Positions 33,877 to 43,538 of a stretch of 64,000 bases of DNA are shown in pieces. Where the stretch lies: NCBI RefSeq assembly GCF_030285925.1, contig NZ_CP127251.1, forward strand, positions 806,001 through 870,000. Reading direction: 5' to 3'. Position 1 is the first letter of the stretch; each line of letters starts with the position of its first letter. The position numbers were made by a program, and so were the translations under genes. The DNA comes from Devosia sp. YIM 151766. Its GTDB lineage: Bacteria; Pseudomonadota; Alphaproteobacteria; Rhizobiales; Devosiaceae. The notes beneath the pieces were generated by a model that had not been told where the DNA came from, ran no database searches, and saw only the letters and a list, made by a program, of their open reading frames with translations.

Positions 33877-34053
33877 GGCACTCGTACTCGTTACTCGATG
33901 GTGCGAACATAAAACGCGCTCGCGACACTTAGACCGCAGATTAGGGCCGCTTGGTTAACGGCATATGAAATCCGCAAGCGGAGCCGGCGGCGGATCCGGC
34001 TCGATAACGGCGGGCATGGTTAATTTTTCTTTTTCGGCTTTGATAACTTGCTC

Positions 34054-34072
34054 TGCGCAATTTTATTGCGCA
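34054..34072. promoter_or_regulatory. 19-base palindrome upstream of the Lrp-type gene
   Basis: Perfect arms TGCGCAAT and ATTGCGCA flank TTT, 82 bases upstream of the Lrp start in an AT-rich stretch between divergent genes. Lrp/AsnC proteins usually bind such sites in their own promoter, so this is a good autoregulation candidate. Confidence 0.55.
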
Positions 34073-34153
34073 AAAGGGGTGTTTGTGGCACTCATCGCCG
34101 CGTTGCCGCTTGGTCTGGCGGGTGTTGATAAAAACTGATTTCACGAGGGCATC

Positions 34154-34639
34154 ATGGCACTGGATAAGATCGACCGGAAAATTCTGTCGCTTTTACAAAG
34201 GGATGCCACCATGCCGGTGGCTGAAATCGGCCGAAAAGTCGGGTTGTCCACCACGCCGTGCTGGCGCCGGATTCAGAAAATGGAGGAAGATGGCGTCATC
34301 CAGCGCCGCGTCGCCGTACTCGACCCCGCCAAGGTCAATGTCGGCGTCACCGTTTTCGTCTCGGTCAAGACCAACGAACACAATGATGGCTGGATGCGTA
34401 AGTTTTCCGGGGTGATCGATGAATTCCCCGAAGTGGTGGAATTCTACCGCATGAGCGGCGACGTCGATTATCTCATGCGCGTCGTCGTGCCCGATATCGG
34501 CGCCTATGACGTCTTCTACAAGCGCCTGATCAGCAAGATCAATCTGACCGATGTCAGCTCGGCTTTCGCCATGGGCCAGATCAAATATACCACGGCCCTG
34601 CCGCTCGACTTCGCCATCGTGGTGGACGACGACAAATAG
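34154..34639 (+). CDS. Lrp/AsnC-family transcriptional regulator
   Basis: This 161-residue protein has the N-terminal helix-turn-helix (LDKIDRKILSLLQRDATM, then EIGRKVGLSTTPCWRRIQKME) and the C-terminal ligand-binding RAM domain (VTVFVSVKTNEH to GDVDYLMRVVVPD). Such regulators respond to amino acids and act as dimers or octamers on metabolic genes. It stands alone, divergent from the sensor kinase and convergent with the DUF2442 gene. The 19-base palindrome upstream suggests autoregulation. Target genes are unknown. Confidence 0.94.
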   Translation: MALDKIDRKILSLLQRDATMPVAEIGRKVGLSTTPCWRRIQKMEEDGVIQRRVAVLDPAKVNVGVTVFVSVKTNEHNDGWMRKFSGVIDEFPEVVEFYRMSGDVDYLMRVVVPDIGAYDVFYKRLISKINLTDVSSAFAMGQIKYTTALPLDFAIVVDDDK

Positions 34640-34645
34640 GGACGG

Positions 34646-35056
34646 TCAGGACGATTTGCGCGGCCGGCCGCCAAGGCGCCCATTCCGCCGCGCTGCTTCC
34701 GCCTTGGCAACCGAGCGGGACTGACCGCCGCGACGGCTGGCAGCCATGAACTTCTCCGTACCGAATACGCCCTGCATCAGCCCCGATATGGTGAAGTCGA
34801 GGTCGAGTTGCGGCCAATGCAATCCGGTCTCTCCCGCCAGTTCGACCTTGGCGATGTCGTCGGGATCGGCACTTTCCAGTCCCTGCAACAGACGAGCGGG
34901 CACCATGAAGGCCGCGCCGTTCTCGAACTCGACAACGATACGGTCCGATAAGGGCTCGTAGCGCACCGATCTTGGAGTGGGTTGGCCGGCGCGTTCGGCC
35001 GCGCCGCGCGCCACCGCTTCGGCATAGTCACGATCTTCGAATTCGACTTCAGCCAT
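34646..35056 (-). CDS. DUF2442 domain protein
   Basis: This 136-residue protein has a central DUF2442 domain (VEFENGAAFMVPARLLQGLE and TGLHWPQLDLDFTISGLMQG) and a basic C-terminal tail ending RNGRLGGRPRKSS, a form often seen in DNA-binding small proteins. It follows the DUF4160 gene with an 8-base overlap, and this pairing recurs in many bacteria; some authors treat such pairs as candidate toxin-antitoxin modules, without proof known to me. The ATG at 35056 is chosen at the conserved MAEVEF; a longer frame runs to 35104. Confidence 0.85.
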   Translation of the reverse strand: MAEVEFEDRDYAEAVARGAAERAGQPTPRSVRYEPLSDRIVVEFENGAAFMVPARLLQGLESADPDDIAKVELAGETGLHWPQLDLDFTISGLMQGVFGTEKFMAASRRGGQSRSVAKAEAARRNGRLGGRPRKSS

Positions 35057-35276
35057 GAATATCGGTCCAACAATGCAGAAAATAGCTGCGATGACGCGAC
35101 ACAACCGACAGCGCCCGAACTGTATCGCGCTTGCTCATTCCTCTGACGGAAAGAACGTTCAGGTTGACGATATCTATCCGCGCCTCTCCGTCCCCATAAA
35201 CGTGAACATGGGCGGGTTCATGATCATCCAGATAGATCACGAAGCGCATCCCACCTTCACGAAGGAGGGTCACCAT
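35049..35276 (-). CDS. DUF4160 domain protein
   Basis: This 75-residue protein contains essentially only the DUF4160 domain: MVTLLREGGMRFVIYLDD followed by HEPAHVHVYGDGEARIDI, with the His pair typical of the family. It overlaps the DUF2442 gene by 8 bases. No Shine-Dalgarno sequence is visible, and a hairpin that probably ends moaA transcription stands only 8 bases before its start, so a leaderless or read-through mode of expression is possible. The biological role is unknown. Confidence 0.85.
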   Translation of the reverse strand: MVTLLREGGMRFVIYLDDHEPAHVHVYGDGEARIDIVNLNVLSVRGMSKRDTVRALSVVSRHRSYFLHCWTDIHG

Positions 35277-35283
35277 ATCAAAT

Positions 35284-35301
35284 AACCCAAGCAGTTGGGT
35301 T
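35284..35301 (-). terminator. terminator of moaA
   Basis: Arms AACCCAA and TTGGGTT (7 of 7) enclose a 4-base loop, followed leftward by ATTT; rightward the stem ends in a run of five T. It lies 8 bases after the moaA stop. Confidence 0.55.
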
Positions 35302-35309
35302 TTTCAATG

Positions 35310-36323
35310 CTACCCCCCCGTCACGCTCATATGCCGCGCCATTGCCGGCTCCGGCCTTGTCCTGTCGAGCACGAAATCATGCCCTTTCGGCTTGATGAGC
35401 ATGGCGTGGTCCAGCGCGGCATCAAGCGCTTGTGCACCGCCTTCGCGCCAGGCATCGCGGAGATTGACCTGGTCGTCCTGCCCCAGGCACAGGAACAATT
35501 GCCCGGTCGCGGTCAGCCGGACCCGGTTGCAGCTCTCGCAGAAATTATGGCTCATCGGCGTGATGAAGCCCAGCGTGCCACCGGTTTCGGCGACGTGCAC
35601 ATAACGCGCCGGGCCGCCTGTGCTCTTGTCGAGCCTGGTCAGGCTATAGCGCCGCGCCAGCCCGTCATGCAGTTCACGCAAGGGAAGGTAGGTATCGACG
35701 CGGTCTATGCCGACCTCGCCCAGCGGCATGCCCTCGATCAATGTCAGGCCCATGCCGTTGCCATGCGCCCAGGCCATCATCGGCTCGATTTCGTCGTCAT
35801 TGACGCCGCGCATCGCCACCATATTGATCTTGATGGCCAGGCCCGCCGCCCGTGCCGCCTCGATGCCCGAGAGCACGTCCGCGATCCGGCCGCGCCTTGT
35901 AATGGCGCGGAAGCGCTCCGGGTCCAGCGTATCCAGCGAGACGTTTATGCGGCGGATGCCGGCTGAGAACAGGTCCACCGCATGTTTGGCGAGCTGACTG
36001 CCATTGGTGGTCATGGTCAATTCGTCCAGGCCCGCGCCAATCCGGCTGCCCAGGCTGCGCACCAGGTCCATGATGTCGCGGCGGACCAGCGGTTCACCGC
36101 CGGTCAACCGGATTTTCGTCGTGCCCCGGGCGATGAAGGCTCCGGCGATGGCTTCGACTTCCTCAAAGCTCAATACGTCCTTCTTGGGCAGGAACGTCAT
36201 GTCCTCGGCCATGCAATAGACGCAGCGGAAGTCGCAGCGGTCGGTCACCGAGATACGCAGATAGGAGACGCGCCGGCCGAAACGGTCGATCAGCAATGGG
36301 GCAGGGGCAGCGGCGATATCCAT
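35310..36323 (-). CDS. moaA: GTP 3',8-cyclase, molybdenum cofactor biosynthesis
   Basis: This 337-residue radical-SAM enzyme starts molybdopterin synthesis from GTP together with MoaC. The SAM cluster motif is [11 protein letters not shown] (CxxxCxxC), the SAM-binding GGEP is in [12 protein letters not shown], and the second iron-sulfur cluster cysteines are in [11 protein letters not shown] with a third at LFLCLG. The C-terminal double glycine required for activity is present (SVTGG). No other mo-genes are within the window. Confidence 0.97.
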   Translation of the reverse strand: MDIAAAPAPLLIDRFGRRVSYLRISVTDRCDFRCVYCMAEDMTFLPKKDVLSFEEVEAIAGAFIARGTTKIRLTGGEPLVRRDIMDLVRSLGSRIGAGLDELTMTTNGSQLAKHAVDLFSAGIRRINVSLDTLDPERFRAITRRGRIADVLSGIEAARAAGLAIKINMVAMRGVNDDEIEPMMAWAHGNGMGLTLIEGMPLGEVGIDRVDTYLPLRELHDGLARRYSLTRLDKSTGGPARYVHVAETGGTLGFITPMSHNFCESCNRVRLTATGQLFLCLGQDDQVNLRDAWREGGAQALDAALDHAMLIKPKGHDFVLDRTRPEPAMARHMSVTGG

Positions 36324-36407
36324 TTCTGTAATCTAGGACGTCCCGAGGCTCGGCGCAATTTCTCCGCGGCGACGGAAGCGGCGGACAGTCTCAAGCGACA
36401 AGCGCAA

Positions 36408-36435
36408 ACAAAAAAGGCCGCCTCGCGGCGGCCTT
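36408..36435 (-). terminator. rho-independent terminator of the L,D-transpeptidase gene
   Basis: Perfect 9-base arms AAGGCCGCC and GGCGGCCTT (36414-36435) enclose a 4-base loop; on the leftward strand they are followed by six T (36413-36408 read as A on the given strand). Confidence 0.85.
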
Positions 36436-36452
36436 CCAATTCACTGGCCGCC

Positions 36453-37040
36453 TTAATGGTTGACCACGATCAGCGCGCCGACCTTGACGCGATCGTAAAG
36501 GTCGATGACGTCGTCATTGGTGAGCCGGATGCAGCCGGAGGACAGGGCCTGGCCGATCGACCATGGCTCGGACGTGCCATGAACCCGATAAAGGGTCGAG
36601 CCGATATAGAGCGCGCGGGCGCCGAGCGGATTGTCCGGGCCGCCGGGCATAAAGGCAGGAAGGTCGGGAACGCGCTTGCGCATGGCCGGGGGCGGGGTCC
36701 AGCCGGGCCATTCGGCCTTGCGGGTAATGCGGTGGGTGCCGGACCAGCGGAAACCATCGCGTCCGACGCCGATACCGTATTTTATCGCCTTGCCGTTTTC
36801 GAGCACCAGATACAGCCGGCGTTCGCCGGTTTCGATCACGATCGTGCCCGGCTTGTGCCTGGTTTCGTAGTCCACCGTCTGCTTGCGGATCGGGCTGCCG
36901 CCGCGACCGGCCGTCGCGGCGCGATCTTCGAACGTGTTGGTGTCGGGATTGTACCAAACCGCCGCGGATGCCGGCGCCACCAAACTGGCCGATAGCAGGA
37001 TGGACATGCCTATCGCCAATACGAGTTTGATAAACTTCAT
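36453..37040 (-). CDS. L,D-transpeptidase (YkuD domain)
   Basis: This 195-residue exported enzyme forms 3-3 crosslinks in peptidoglycan or attaches proteins to it. The signal peptide covers about residues 1-27 (LVLAIGMSILLSASLVAPASA). The YkuD catalytic motif is complete: HGTSEP, then SSGCIRLTNDDVIDLYDRV with the nucleophilic cysteine. Size and layout match the short ErfK/YbiS type without a LysM domain. It is monocistronic, divergent from rpiA, with a strong terminator behind it. Confidence 0.95.
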   Translation of the reverse strand: MKFIKLVLAIGMSILLSASLVAPASAAVWYNPDTNTFEDRAATAGRGGSPIRKQTVDYETRHKPGTIVIETGERRLYLVLENGKAIKYGIGVGRDGFRWSGTHRITRKAEWPGWTPPPAMRKRVPDLPAFMPGGPDNPLGARALYIGSTLYRVHGTSEPWSIGQALSSGCIRLTNDDVIDLYDRVKVGALIVVNH

Positions 37041-37295
37041 CTTCTACCTGGCCTCTGGATGCGCGACTGGCTTTGATTCGCCGTCCGCGACGATTAGCGT
37101 CATTACTTCGATTACACCTTGCCGGAAAGAGAGACGGCCCTCATCCCGCCACAAATGCCGCATCATCGCCACATTGTGTTGCCAGCCGGTTACAATCGGC
37201 GTTCACCAAACGGTGATCGCGCCTCTTTCTTCGCCTTGACAGCCCTGCCGGCCCCTGCCACATCCGCCTGCGACCGGCAGGAGGGCATTGGCGCG

Positions 37296-37994
37296 ATGAG
37301 CGAGGCATTGAAGCGGCAGGCGGCGGCCATGGCGCTATCGGAAGTGCGCCACGGCATGCGGCTGGGACTGGGCACCGGCTCGACGGCCCGCCATTTCGTC
37401 GACTTGCTGGGCCAGCGCGTCGCCGAGGGGCTGGAGGTCATCTGCGTGCCGACCTCCGAGGCGACCGCCCGGCAGGCGCGGGAGCTGCATATCCCCCTGT
37501 CCGACCTCGACATTCTGGACCGGCTCGACCTGACGGTGGACGGGGCCGACGAAATCGATCCGGCGCTCAACCTGATCAAGGGCGCCGGCGGGGCGCTGCT
37601 GCGCGAAAAGATCGTCGCCGCGTCCTCCGACGCGATGATCGTCATCGCCGATGACAGCAAGTGCGTGGCGGCGCTGGGCGGGAATTTTCCATTGCCCATC
37701 GAGGTCAACCGTTTCGGTCTTGGGGCCACCCGCCGCTCCATTGCCGATATTCTGAGCTCCTATGGCGCCGATACCTGGCTGAAATTGCGCGGCGAAGATG
37801 CCGGCGCGCCTTATGTCACCGATGGCGGGCACCTTATTCTCGATGCTTTTTTTGGCCGCATTTCACAGCCAGAAGCGCTATCGAGCGACCTGTTGAATAT
37901 TCCAGGCGTGGTCCAGCATGGACTGTTCCTGAAAATGTGCAGCAAGGCTTATGTGGCGACGCCGAATGGCGTAGAAGAACTGCAACCGCAATAG
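37296..37994 (+). CDS. rpiA: ribose-5-phosphate isomerase A
   Basis: This 232-residue enzyme interconverts ribose 5-phosphate and ribulose 5-phosphate in the pentose phosphate pathway. Family motifs [45 protein letters not shown] and the SKCVAALG region are intact, with the catalytic Asp and Lys. GGAGGG lies about 10 bases before ATG 37296, a somewhat long spacing. The DUF2059 gene follows 45 bases later on the same strand and may be cotranscribed. Confidence 0.96.
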   Translation: MSEALKRQAAAMALSEVRHGMRLGLGTGSTARHFVDLLGQRVAEGLEVICVPTSEATARQARELHIPLSDLDILDRLDLTVDGADEIDPALNLIKGAGGALLREKIVAASSDAMIVIADDSKCVAALGGNFPLPIEVNRFGLGATRRSIADILSSYGADTWLKLRGEDAGAPYVTDGGHLILDAFFGRISQPEALSSDLLNIPGVVQHGLFLKMCSKAYVATPNGVEELQPQ

Positions 37995-38039
37995 ACTGAG
38001 CGTGGATCGAACGATATGGCATTCTGGACGGACGGGAAC

Positions 38040-38543
38040 ATGATGCGCGGCGCCAAGGCCGTTATGGGTGCGGTGCTGGCGGCTGGTCTGATCGCCATGG
38101 CGGCGCCGGCCTTTGCGCAGGAAGTCGCCCCCGAGCAATTGGCCCTGGCCCGCAAATATATCGACCTCACCGATCGGGGCGCCGTCTTCGAGACCACCGT
38201 GGTCGAGGTCGGCATCGACACTATGCGCCAGATCGTCACCCAGAATCCCGAGATCATCGACCAGACCAACGAAACCATCGGCGATGTCATCAAGGAATAT
38301 AATGGCCGCAAGGGCGAATTGCTCGATCAGTTCGCTCGCGTCTATGCGATGCGCTTTACCCTGGACGAGCTGCGCGAGATCGTCGGCTTTTATGAATCGC
38401 CGACCGGCCAGAAACTGGCCGCCGCCAATTCCGAGGTAAACGCCGATATTCGCCGCGTCCTCCAGGTCTATACCAACAATCTGCGTACCGAGTTCTTCGC
38501 CAAAGTGCGCTCCGGCCTCCGCGCCAAGGGCGTCGAAATCTGA
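38040..38543 (+). CDS. exported DUF2059 protein
   Basis: This protein of about 167 residues has a signal peptide (VMGAVLAAGLIAMAAPAFAQ) and a helical DUF2059 domain with the typical FYESPTGQKLAAAN segment near the C-terminus. Its role is unknown; the family is common in alphaproteobacterial periplasms. I prefer ATG 38040, with GGGA shortly upstream, over ATG 38016, which lacks a ribosome site. A strong terminator follows. Confidence 0.87.
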   Translation: MMRGAKAVMGAVLAAGLIAMAAPAFAQEVAPEQLALARKYIDLTDRGAVFETTVVEVGIDTMRQIVTQNPEIIDQTNETIGDVIKEYNGRKGELLDQFARVYAMRFTLDELREIVGFYESPTGQKLAAANSEVNADIRRVLQVYTNNLRTEFFAKVRSGLRAKGVEI

Positions 38544-38566
38544 TCGTGCCTGCAGCGCCAAACATT

Positions 38567-38594
38567 GACCCTGCTCGTCGCAGGGTCTTTTTTT
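38567..38594 (+). terminator. rho-independent terminator after the DUF2059 gene
   Basis: Arms GACCCTGC and GCAGGGTC pair perfectly around TCGTC and are followed by seven or more T. Confidence 0.92.
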
Positions 38595-38649
38595 ATGTGC
38601 CGGCATGATTATATCCATCGGTGCTTTACGATGAATTGCGGGGGCGGAT

Positions 38650-40023
38650 ATGAGCTTTGACTACGATCTTCTGGTGATCGGCGCCGGTTCGGGCGGCGTT
38701 CGGGCCGCTCGCATGGCCGCGACCTATGGGGCCAGGGTCGGCATCGTCGAGGAATTCCGGGTCGGCGGCACCTGCGTCATCCGGGGCTGCGTGCCCAAGA
38801 AGCTCTATGTCTATGCCAGCCGCTTCAAGGATCAGTTCGACATTGCCGAAAGCTTTGGCTGGCAGGTCGATGCCAGTTTCGACTGGCCGAGCCTGGTGGC
38901 CGCCAAGGAAAAGGAAATCACCCGGCTCGAACAGGCCTATACGAGCAATCTCGAAAAGCCCGGCGTCGAGATCATTCGCGACCGTGCCGTGGTCAGCGGC
39001 GCCAACAGCATCAGGCTGGTGGGGCAGGCGCGCGAGCTGACGGCGAAATATCTGCTGGTCGCCACCGGCGCGCGGCCCTTCATTCCCGATATTCCCGGCG
39101 CCGAATTCGGCATCACCTCCAACGAGGCTTTCGACCTGCCGGCGCTGCCGCATTCCATCCTCATCGAGGGCGGCGGCTATGTGGCGGTGGAATTCGCCAC
39201 CATCTTCGCCGGCCTGGGCGTGGACACCACCCTCATCTATCGTGGCGATTGCGTCCTGCGCGGCTTCGACGAGGATATGCGGCGCGGGCTGGAGGCAGGC
39301 CTCACCGAACGCGGCATCCGCCTGATCTACCAGACCAATGTCGTCGAACTGTCCAAGCCCGGCGCCGAGGTGCTGGCAACCTTCAGCGATGGCGTCACCG
39401 CGCCGTTCGGCGCCGTGATGTTCGCCACCGGACGCCGGCCGAATATCGAGGGACTCGGCCTCGAAAAGGCCGGCGTGGCGGTCAACGATTTCGGCGTCAT
39501 CGTCGTCGACGAATATTCGCGGAGTTCGGTGCCTTCCATCTATGCGGTGGGCGACGTCACCGGCCGGGCCCAGCTGACCCCCGTGGCCATCCGGGAAGGC
39601 TGGTATTTCGCCGAGACGGTGTTCAACGACAATCCGCTTGCGGTCGATCACTCGCTGATCCCCACCGCGGTCTTTTCCGAGCCGGAAATCGGCGTGGTCG
39701 GCCTCACCGAGGAGGAGGCCGCGACCCATGGCGATATCGACGTCTATGTCGCCCGCTTCCGCCCGATGCAGAACACGCTCTCCACCCGCATCGAGCGCAT
39801 GGTGCTCAAGCTCATTACCGAGAAGGATGGCGGCAAGGTTCTGGGCGTTCACATCCTGGGGCCGGGCGCCGCCGAGATGATCCAGCTGGTGTCCATTGCC
39901 GTCGGCATGGGCGCGACCAAGGCCGATTTCGACCGCACCATTGCGCTTCACCCCTCGGCGGCCGAGGAATTGGTGACCTTCAAGGCCCCGACCTATATCT
40001 ATCGGGATTGCCAGAAGGTCTGA
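38650..40023 (+). CDS. gor: glutathione-disulfide reductase
   Basis: This 457-residue FAD and NADPH enzyme regenerates reduced glutathione. The FAD motif LVIGAGSGGVRAARMAA is followed by the redox-active disulfide GGTCVIRGCVPKK (Cys42 and Cys47); the C-terminal dimer interface has the catalytic His in ALHPSAAEELVT. The NADPH domain starts at about residue 165. It fits the glutathione-using physiology suggested by the persulfide dioxygenase, GFA and Atm1-type genes in this window, though these are not in one operon. Confidence 0.95.
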   Translation: MSFDYDLLVIGAGSGGVRAARMAATYGARVGIVEEFRVGGTCVIRGCVPKKLYVYASRFKDQFDIAESFGWQVDASFDWPSLVAAKEKEITRLEQAYTSNLEKPGVEIIRDRAVVSGANSIRLVGQARELTAKYLLVATGARPFIPDIPGAEFGITSNEAFDLPALPHSILIEGGGYVAVEFATIFAGLGVDTTLIYRGDCVLRGFDEDMRRGLEAGLTERGIRLIYQTNVVELSKPGAEVLATFSDGVTAPFGAVMFATGRRPNIEGLGLEKAGVAVNDFGVIVVDEYSRSSVPSIYAVGDVTGRAQLTPVAIREGWYFAETVFNDNPLAVDHSLIPTAVFSEPEIGVVGLTEEEAATHGDIDVYVARFRPMQNTLSTRIERMVLKLITEKDGGKVLGVHILGPGAAEMIQLVSIAVGMGATKADFDRTIALHPSAAEELVTFKAPTYIYRDCQKV

Positions 40024-40107
40024 GGCCTTCTGCCCTTGGCATGGCGGCCCGGGCTTGGTAGATCGCCCGGAGCCCTCAAGAATGCCCCGGCATAAGCGAG
40101 ACAGAAT

Positions 40108-41484
40108 ATGACCACCTGGACCCCCAGTTCCTGGCGCGGCAAGCCGGTACGGCAAGTTCCGGCCTATCCCGATCCGGCGGCGCTTGCCGAAGCGGAGCGG
40201 CAGCTCGGCAGTTTTCCGCCGCTGGTCTTTGCCGGCGAGGCCCGGGAGCTGAAGTCCCGCCTGGCCGCGGTGTCCCGGGGCGAAGCCTTCCTGCTCCAGG
40301 GCGGCGACTGCGCCGAGAGCTTCGCCGAGCATGGTGCCGACCATATCCGCGACTTCTTCCGCGTCTTCCTGCAGATGTCGCTGGTGCTGACGCATGGCGC
40401 CTCCAAGCCGGTGGTCAAGGTCGGCCGCGTCGCCGGGCAATTCGCCAAGCCGCGTTCTGCCGATACCGAAATGATCGACGGGCTCGAACTGCCGTCCTAT
40501 CGCGGCGATATCATCAACGATATCGGCTTCACCGAAGCCGCGCGCATTCCCAATCCCCATCGCATGCTGCAGGCCTATCGCCAGTCGGCGGCGACGCTCA
40601 ACCTGCTGCGCGCCTTCTCCATGGGCGGCTATGCGGAACTGACCCGCATCCACGAATGGACCATGGGCTTCATGAAGGGGTCCAACTGGAACACCCGCTA
40701 CGAGGAAGTGGCGCGCAAGATCGATGACGCCATCACCTTCATGGGGGCGCTCGGGCTCAATCCGGACAATACGCCGGCGCTTAAACAGACCAGCTTTTAT
40801 ACCAGCCATGAGGCCCTGCTGCTCGGCTATGAGGAAGCGCTGACCCGCCGCGATTCCATCACCAATAATTGGTACGCCACGTCCGGCCATATGCTGTGGA
40901 TCGGCGACCGGACGCGCGACCCGGATGAGGCGCATGTCGAATATTTCGCCGGCATCAACAATCCCATCGGCGTCAAATGCGGCCCGAGCCTGTCCAGCGA
41001 CGATCTTCTGCGCCTGCTCGACCGCCTGAACCCCACCGACGAGGCCGGCCGCATCACCCTGATTTCCCGCTTCGGCGCCGGCAAGGTGCATGAGCACCTG
41101 CCGCGCCTGATCGAAACCGTGCAGAAAGCCGGCCGCACCGTCGTCTGGTGCTGCGACCCCATGCATGGCAATACCATCAAGGCCTCGACCGGCTTCAAGA
41201 CCCGCCCCTTCGACCGGGTGCTCTCGGAAGTGCGCGATTTCTTCGAGGTGCACCGCGACATGGGCACCTATGCCGGCGGGCTGCATATCGAGATGACCGG
41301 CGACGATGTCACCGAATGCGTCGGCGGCGTTTCCGCGGTGACCGAAGCCTCGCTGTCGGACCGCTACAACACCTATTGCGACCCGCGCCTCAATGCCAGC
41401 CAGGCCCTGGAACTGGCCTTCCTGGTGGCCGAAGAAGTGCATGCGCAAAAGCCGCCGCACCAGCAGCAGGCGGCCGGCGAGTAA
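40108..41484 (+). CDS. class II 3-deoxy-7-phosphoheptulonate (DAHP) synthase
   Basis: This 458-residue enzyme condenses phosphoenolpyruvate and erythrose 4-phosphate, the first step of the shikimate pathway. It is of the plant-like class II type: N-terminal [20 protein letters not shown], metal-site cysteine in [12 protein letters not shown], and the conserved [15 protein letters not shown] and [18 protein letters not shown] blocks. It is located 84 bases after gor but probably has its own promoter. A strong terminator follows. Confidence 0.96.
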   Translation: MTTWTPSSWRGKPVRQVPAYPDPAALAEAERQLGSFPPLVFAGEARELKSRLAAVSRGEAFLLQGGDCAESFAEHGADHIRDFFRVFLQMSLVLTHGASKPVVKVGRVAGQFAKPRSADTEMIDGLELPSYRGDIINDIGFTEAARIPNPHRMLQAYRQSAATLNLLRAFSMGGYAELTRIHEWTMGFMKGSNWNTRYEEVARKIDDAITFMGALGLNPDNTPALKQTSFYTSHEALLLGYEEALTRRDSITNNWYATSGHMLWIGDRTRDPDEAHVEYFAGINNPIGVKCGPSLSSDDLLRLLDRLNPTDEAGRITLISRFGAGKVHEHLPRLIETVQKAGRTVVWCCDPMHGNTIKASTGFKTRPFDRVLSEVRDFFEVHRDMGTYAGGLHIEMTGDDVTECVGGVSAVTEASLSDRYNTYCDPRLNASQALELAFLVAEEVHAQKPPHQQQAAGE

Positions 41485-41509
41485 GTCCCGGTACTGAACC
41501 GAAGTCAGG

Positions 41510-41550
41510 GCCGCGCGTTGAGAAAATCAGCGTGCGGCTTGTTTTTCTTT
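41510..41550 (+). terminator. rho-independent terminator of the DAHP synthase gene
   Basis: Twelve-base arms (41510-41521 and 41527-41538), pairing with two G-T wobbles around a GAAAA loop, are followed by a T-rich tract TTGTTTTTCTTT. Confidence 0.85.
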
Positions 41551-41593
41551 GGCAATGGCTGTCAAAAATAGCTGTAGCGCCAAAGGGTCGAAC

Positions 41594-43516
41594 ATGCCGA
41601 GGTCACTTTTTCCCGCCGCCACACCTGAGACAAGGGCCCGTCTGGATCTCGATCCGACGATCAAGCTGTTCAACGATTTCGACTGGGCATCCAATCCATT
41701 GGGCCTAATCGCCGACTGGCCCGACGGGCTGAAAGGCGCCGTTCGCGCCATGATCGTCGCCTCGATCCCCATGTATATGCTGGTGGGGCCGCAAGGCATT
41801 CTGCTCTACAACAATGCTTATGCCCAATTCGCCGGCCGCCGCCATCCGGAAATCTTCGGCCTGAGCGCGGCCGAAGCCTGGCCAGAAATCGCCGCCTTCC
41901 ATTGCGACAATATCGAACGCGGCCTGCGCGGCGAATCCTGGACCCTGTCCGATCAGGAATTGACCCTGGCCCGCCACGGCCAGGCGGAAACCATATGGAT
42001 GGACCTCCATTGCAGCCCCGTCGTGGGTGAGGATGGCCGCTCCATGGGCTTGCTCTGCATCCTGCACGAGACCACCGATCGCGTCCTGGCGGAGCAGGCC
42101 GTGGTGCGCAATGAGGAACGGCTGACGCTGGCTTTGTCCAGTTCCTCCCTGGTGGGCACCTGGGACTGGAACATGGCCGACGATCTGGTCACCGCCGATG
42201 ATCAATTCGCGGAAATGTTCGGCATCGATCCGCTGCGGGCCGGCCTCGGCGTACCGTTGAAGAGCTTTTTTCGCAGTGTGCATCCGGACGATCTCGACAA
42301 TGTCAAAGCCGAAATCCGCCGGTCGAGCCAGACGCTGGATGAGTTTCGCTGCGAGTTCCGCCTGATAGGCGAAGACGGCTCGATCCGCTGGGTTGTGGCC
42401 GCCGGCCGCCCCCGCCAGAATGCCGCCGGCCAGCTCTACCGCTTTCCCGGCATCGCCATCGACATCACCGAGCAGCACCGCACCGCCGAGGCCTTGGCCG
42501 AGAGCGAGCTGCGCTTTCGCACCCTGGCCGATACCATGCCCCAGCGCGTCTGGACCGCCTTGCCCGATGGCACGGTGGATTACGTCAATGCCCGTTGGCA
42601 CGAATTTGTCGGCCATGAGAATCTGCTGGATCGGCAACAATGGCTGGCGCTGATCCACCCCGATGACCGCTTGCAGGCCGATGAACGCCGCAGCCAGGCC
42701 ACGGCGGCGGGCGAGCCCTATCAATTGGAAACACGGATGCGCCACCGGAGCGGCGAGTATCGCTGGTCGCTGAGCCGCGCCCTGCCGGTCCACGATGCCA
42801 ATGGCCAGCTTGTCCGCTGGATCGGCACGGCGACCGACATTCACGAGACCAGGCTGGCCGCCGAAGAGCGCGAACTGGTCGCGCAGGAGCTCGGTCACCG
42901 CATCAAGAATATCTTCGCGGTTCTGAACGGCATAGTCGGCCTGTCCGCCCGCAGCTATCCGGAGGCGCGGTCCTTCGCCGACGATCTGCGCCAGCGCATC
43001 TATGCCTTGGGCGAGGCCCATGATTTCGTGCGCCCGCACAGCCATCTCAGCGTCTCCGGCGCTGCGGGGCAGGGGCGCTTGTCGGCGCTCATCGCCCGGC
43101 TGATGAGCCCCTATCGCGATGGCGAAGTCGAGCGCGTGCTGTTTTCCGGCGAGGATGTCAGCATCGATGACGCCGCCGCCACGCCGCTGGCGCTGCTATT
43201 CCACGAATTGGCGACCAATGCCGCCAAATATGGCGCGCTGTGCCAGCCCCAGGGCCGCGTCCATATCGCCGGCGAGGATGCCGGCGAGGATTTTTGCCTG
43301 ACCTGGACGGAAAATGGCGGCCCCGAAACCAGGCCGCCCGACGCCCTGAGCGGCTTCGGCACCAAGCTGATCGGCCTATCGGTTGAAGGCCAGATGCGCG
43401 GCACTCTGGAGCGCGACTGGCGGCCGGAAGGGCTGCATGTGAAGATCGTCGTGCCGCGCAACGCTCTCAATCGCTCAATGCGCCTGCGCGCGGCCCCGGA
43501 CGAGGAAAGCGTTTAG
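41594..43516 (+). CDS. PAS-domain HWE-family histidine kinase
   Basis: This 640-residue soluble sensor kinase has three PAS-type regions (about residues 55-175, 180-305 and 315-425) with PAC-like ends such as IAIDITEQHR and TATDIHETRL. The C-terminal kinase is of the HWE group: phospho-acceptor His435 in ELGHRIKNIFAVLNGIV, N-box FHELATNAAKYGAL and a late WTENGGP motif. HWE kinases in alphaproteobacteria are often light, redox or stress sensors. ATG 41594 follows AAGGG; an upstream TTG in frame is less likely. It converges with a single-domain response regulator 22 bases away, a likely partner. Confidence 0.92.
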   Translation: MPRSLFPAATPETRARLDLDPTIKLFNDFDWASNPLGLIADWPDGLKGAVRAMIVASIPMYMLVGPQGILLYNNAYAQFAGRRHPEIFGLSAAEAWPEIAAFHCDNIERGLRGESWTLSDQELTLARHGQAETIWMDLHCSPVVGEDGRSMGLLCILHETTDRVLAEQAVVRNEERLTLALSSSSLVGTWDWNMADDLVTADDQFAEMFGIDPLRAGLGVPLKSFFRSVHPDDLDNVKAEIRRSSQTLDEFRCEFRLIGEDGSIRWVVAAGRPRQNAAGQLYRFPGIAIDITEQHRTAEALAESELRFRTLADTMPQRVWTALPDGTVDYVNARWHEFVGHENLLDRQQWLALIHPDDRLQADERRSQATAAGEPYQLETRMRHRSGEYRWSLSRALPVHDANGQLVRWIGTATDIHETRLAAEERELVAQELGHRIKNIFAVLNGIVGLSARSYPEARSFADDLRQRIYALGEAHDFVRPHSHLSVSGAAGQGRLSALIARLMSPYRDGEVERVLFSGEDVSIDDAAATPLALLFHELATNAAKYGALCQPQGRVHIAGEDAGEDFCLTWTENGGPETRPPDALSGFGTKLIGLSVEGQMRGTLERDWRPEGLHVKIVVPRNALNRSMRLRAAPDEESV

Positions 43517-43538
43517 TGTAGCCGGATCGCTTCAGGCT

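Noticed and set aside
38626..41460. Very long open frame antisense to gor and the DAHP synthase gene (about 940 codons)
   Set aside because: It is a GC-rich shadow: the opposite strand carries two complete, motif-verified enzymes, and the antisense translation is His/Gly/Asp-rich without any domain.
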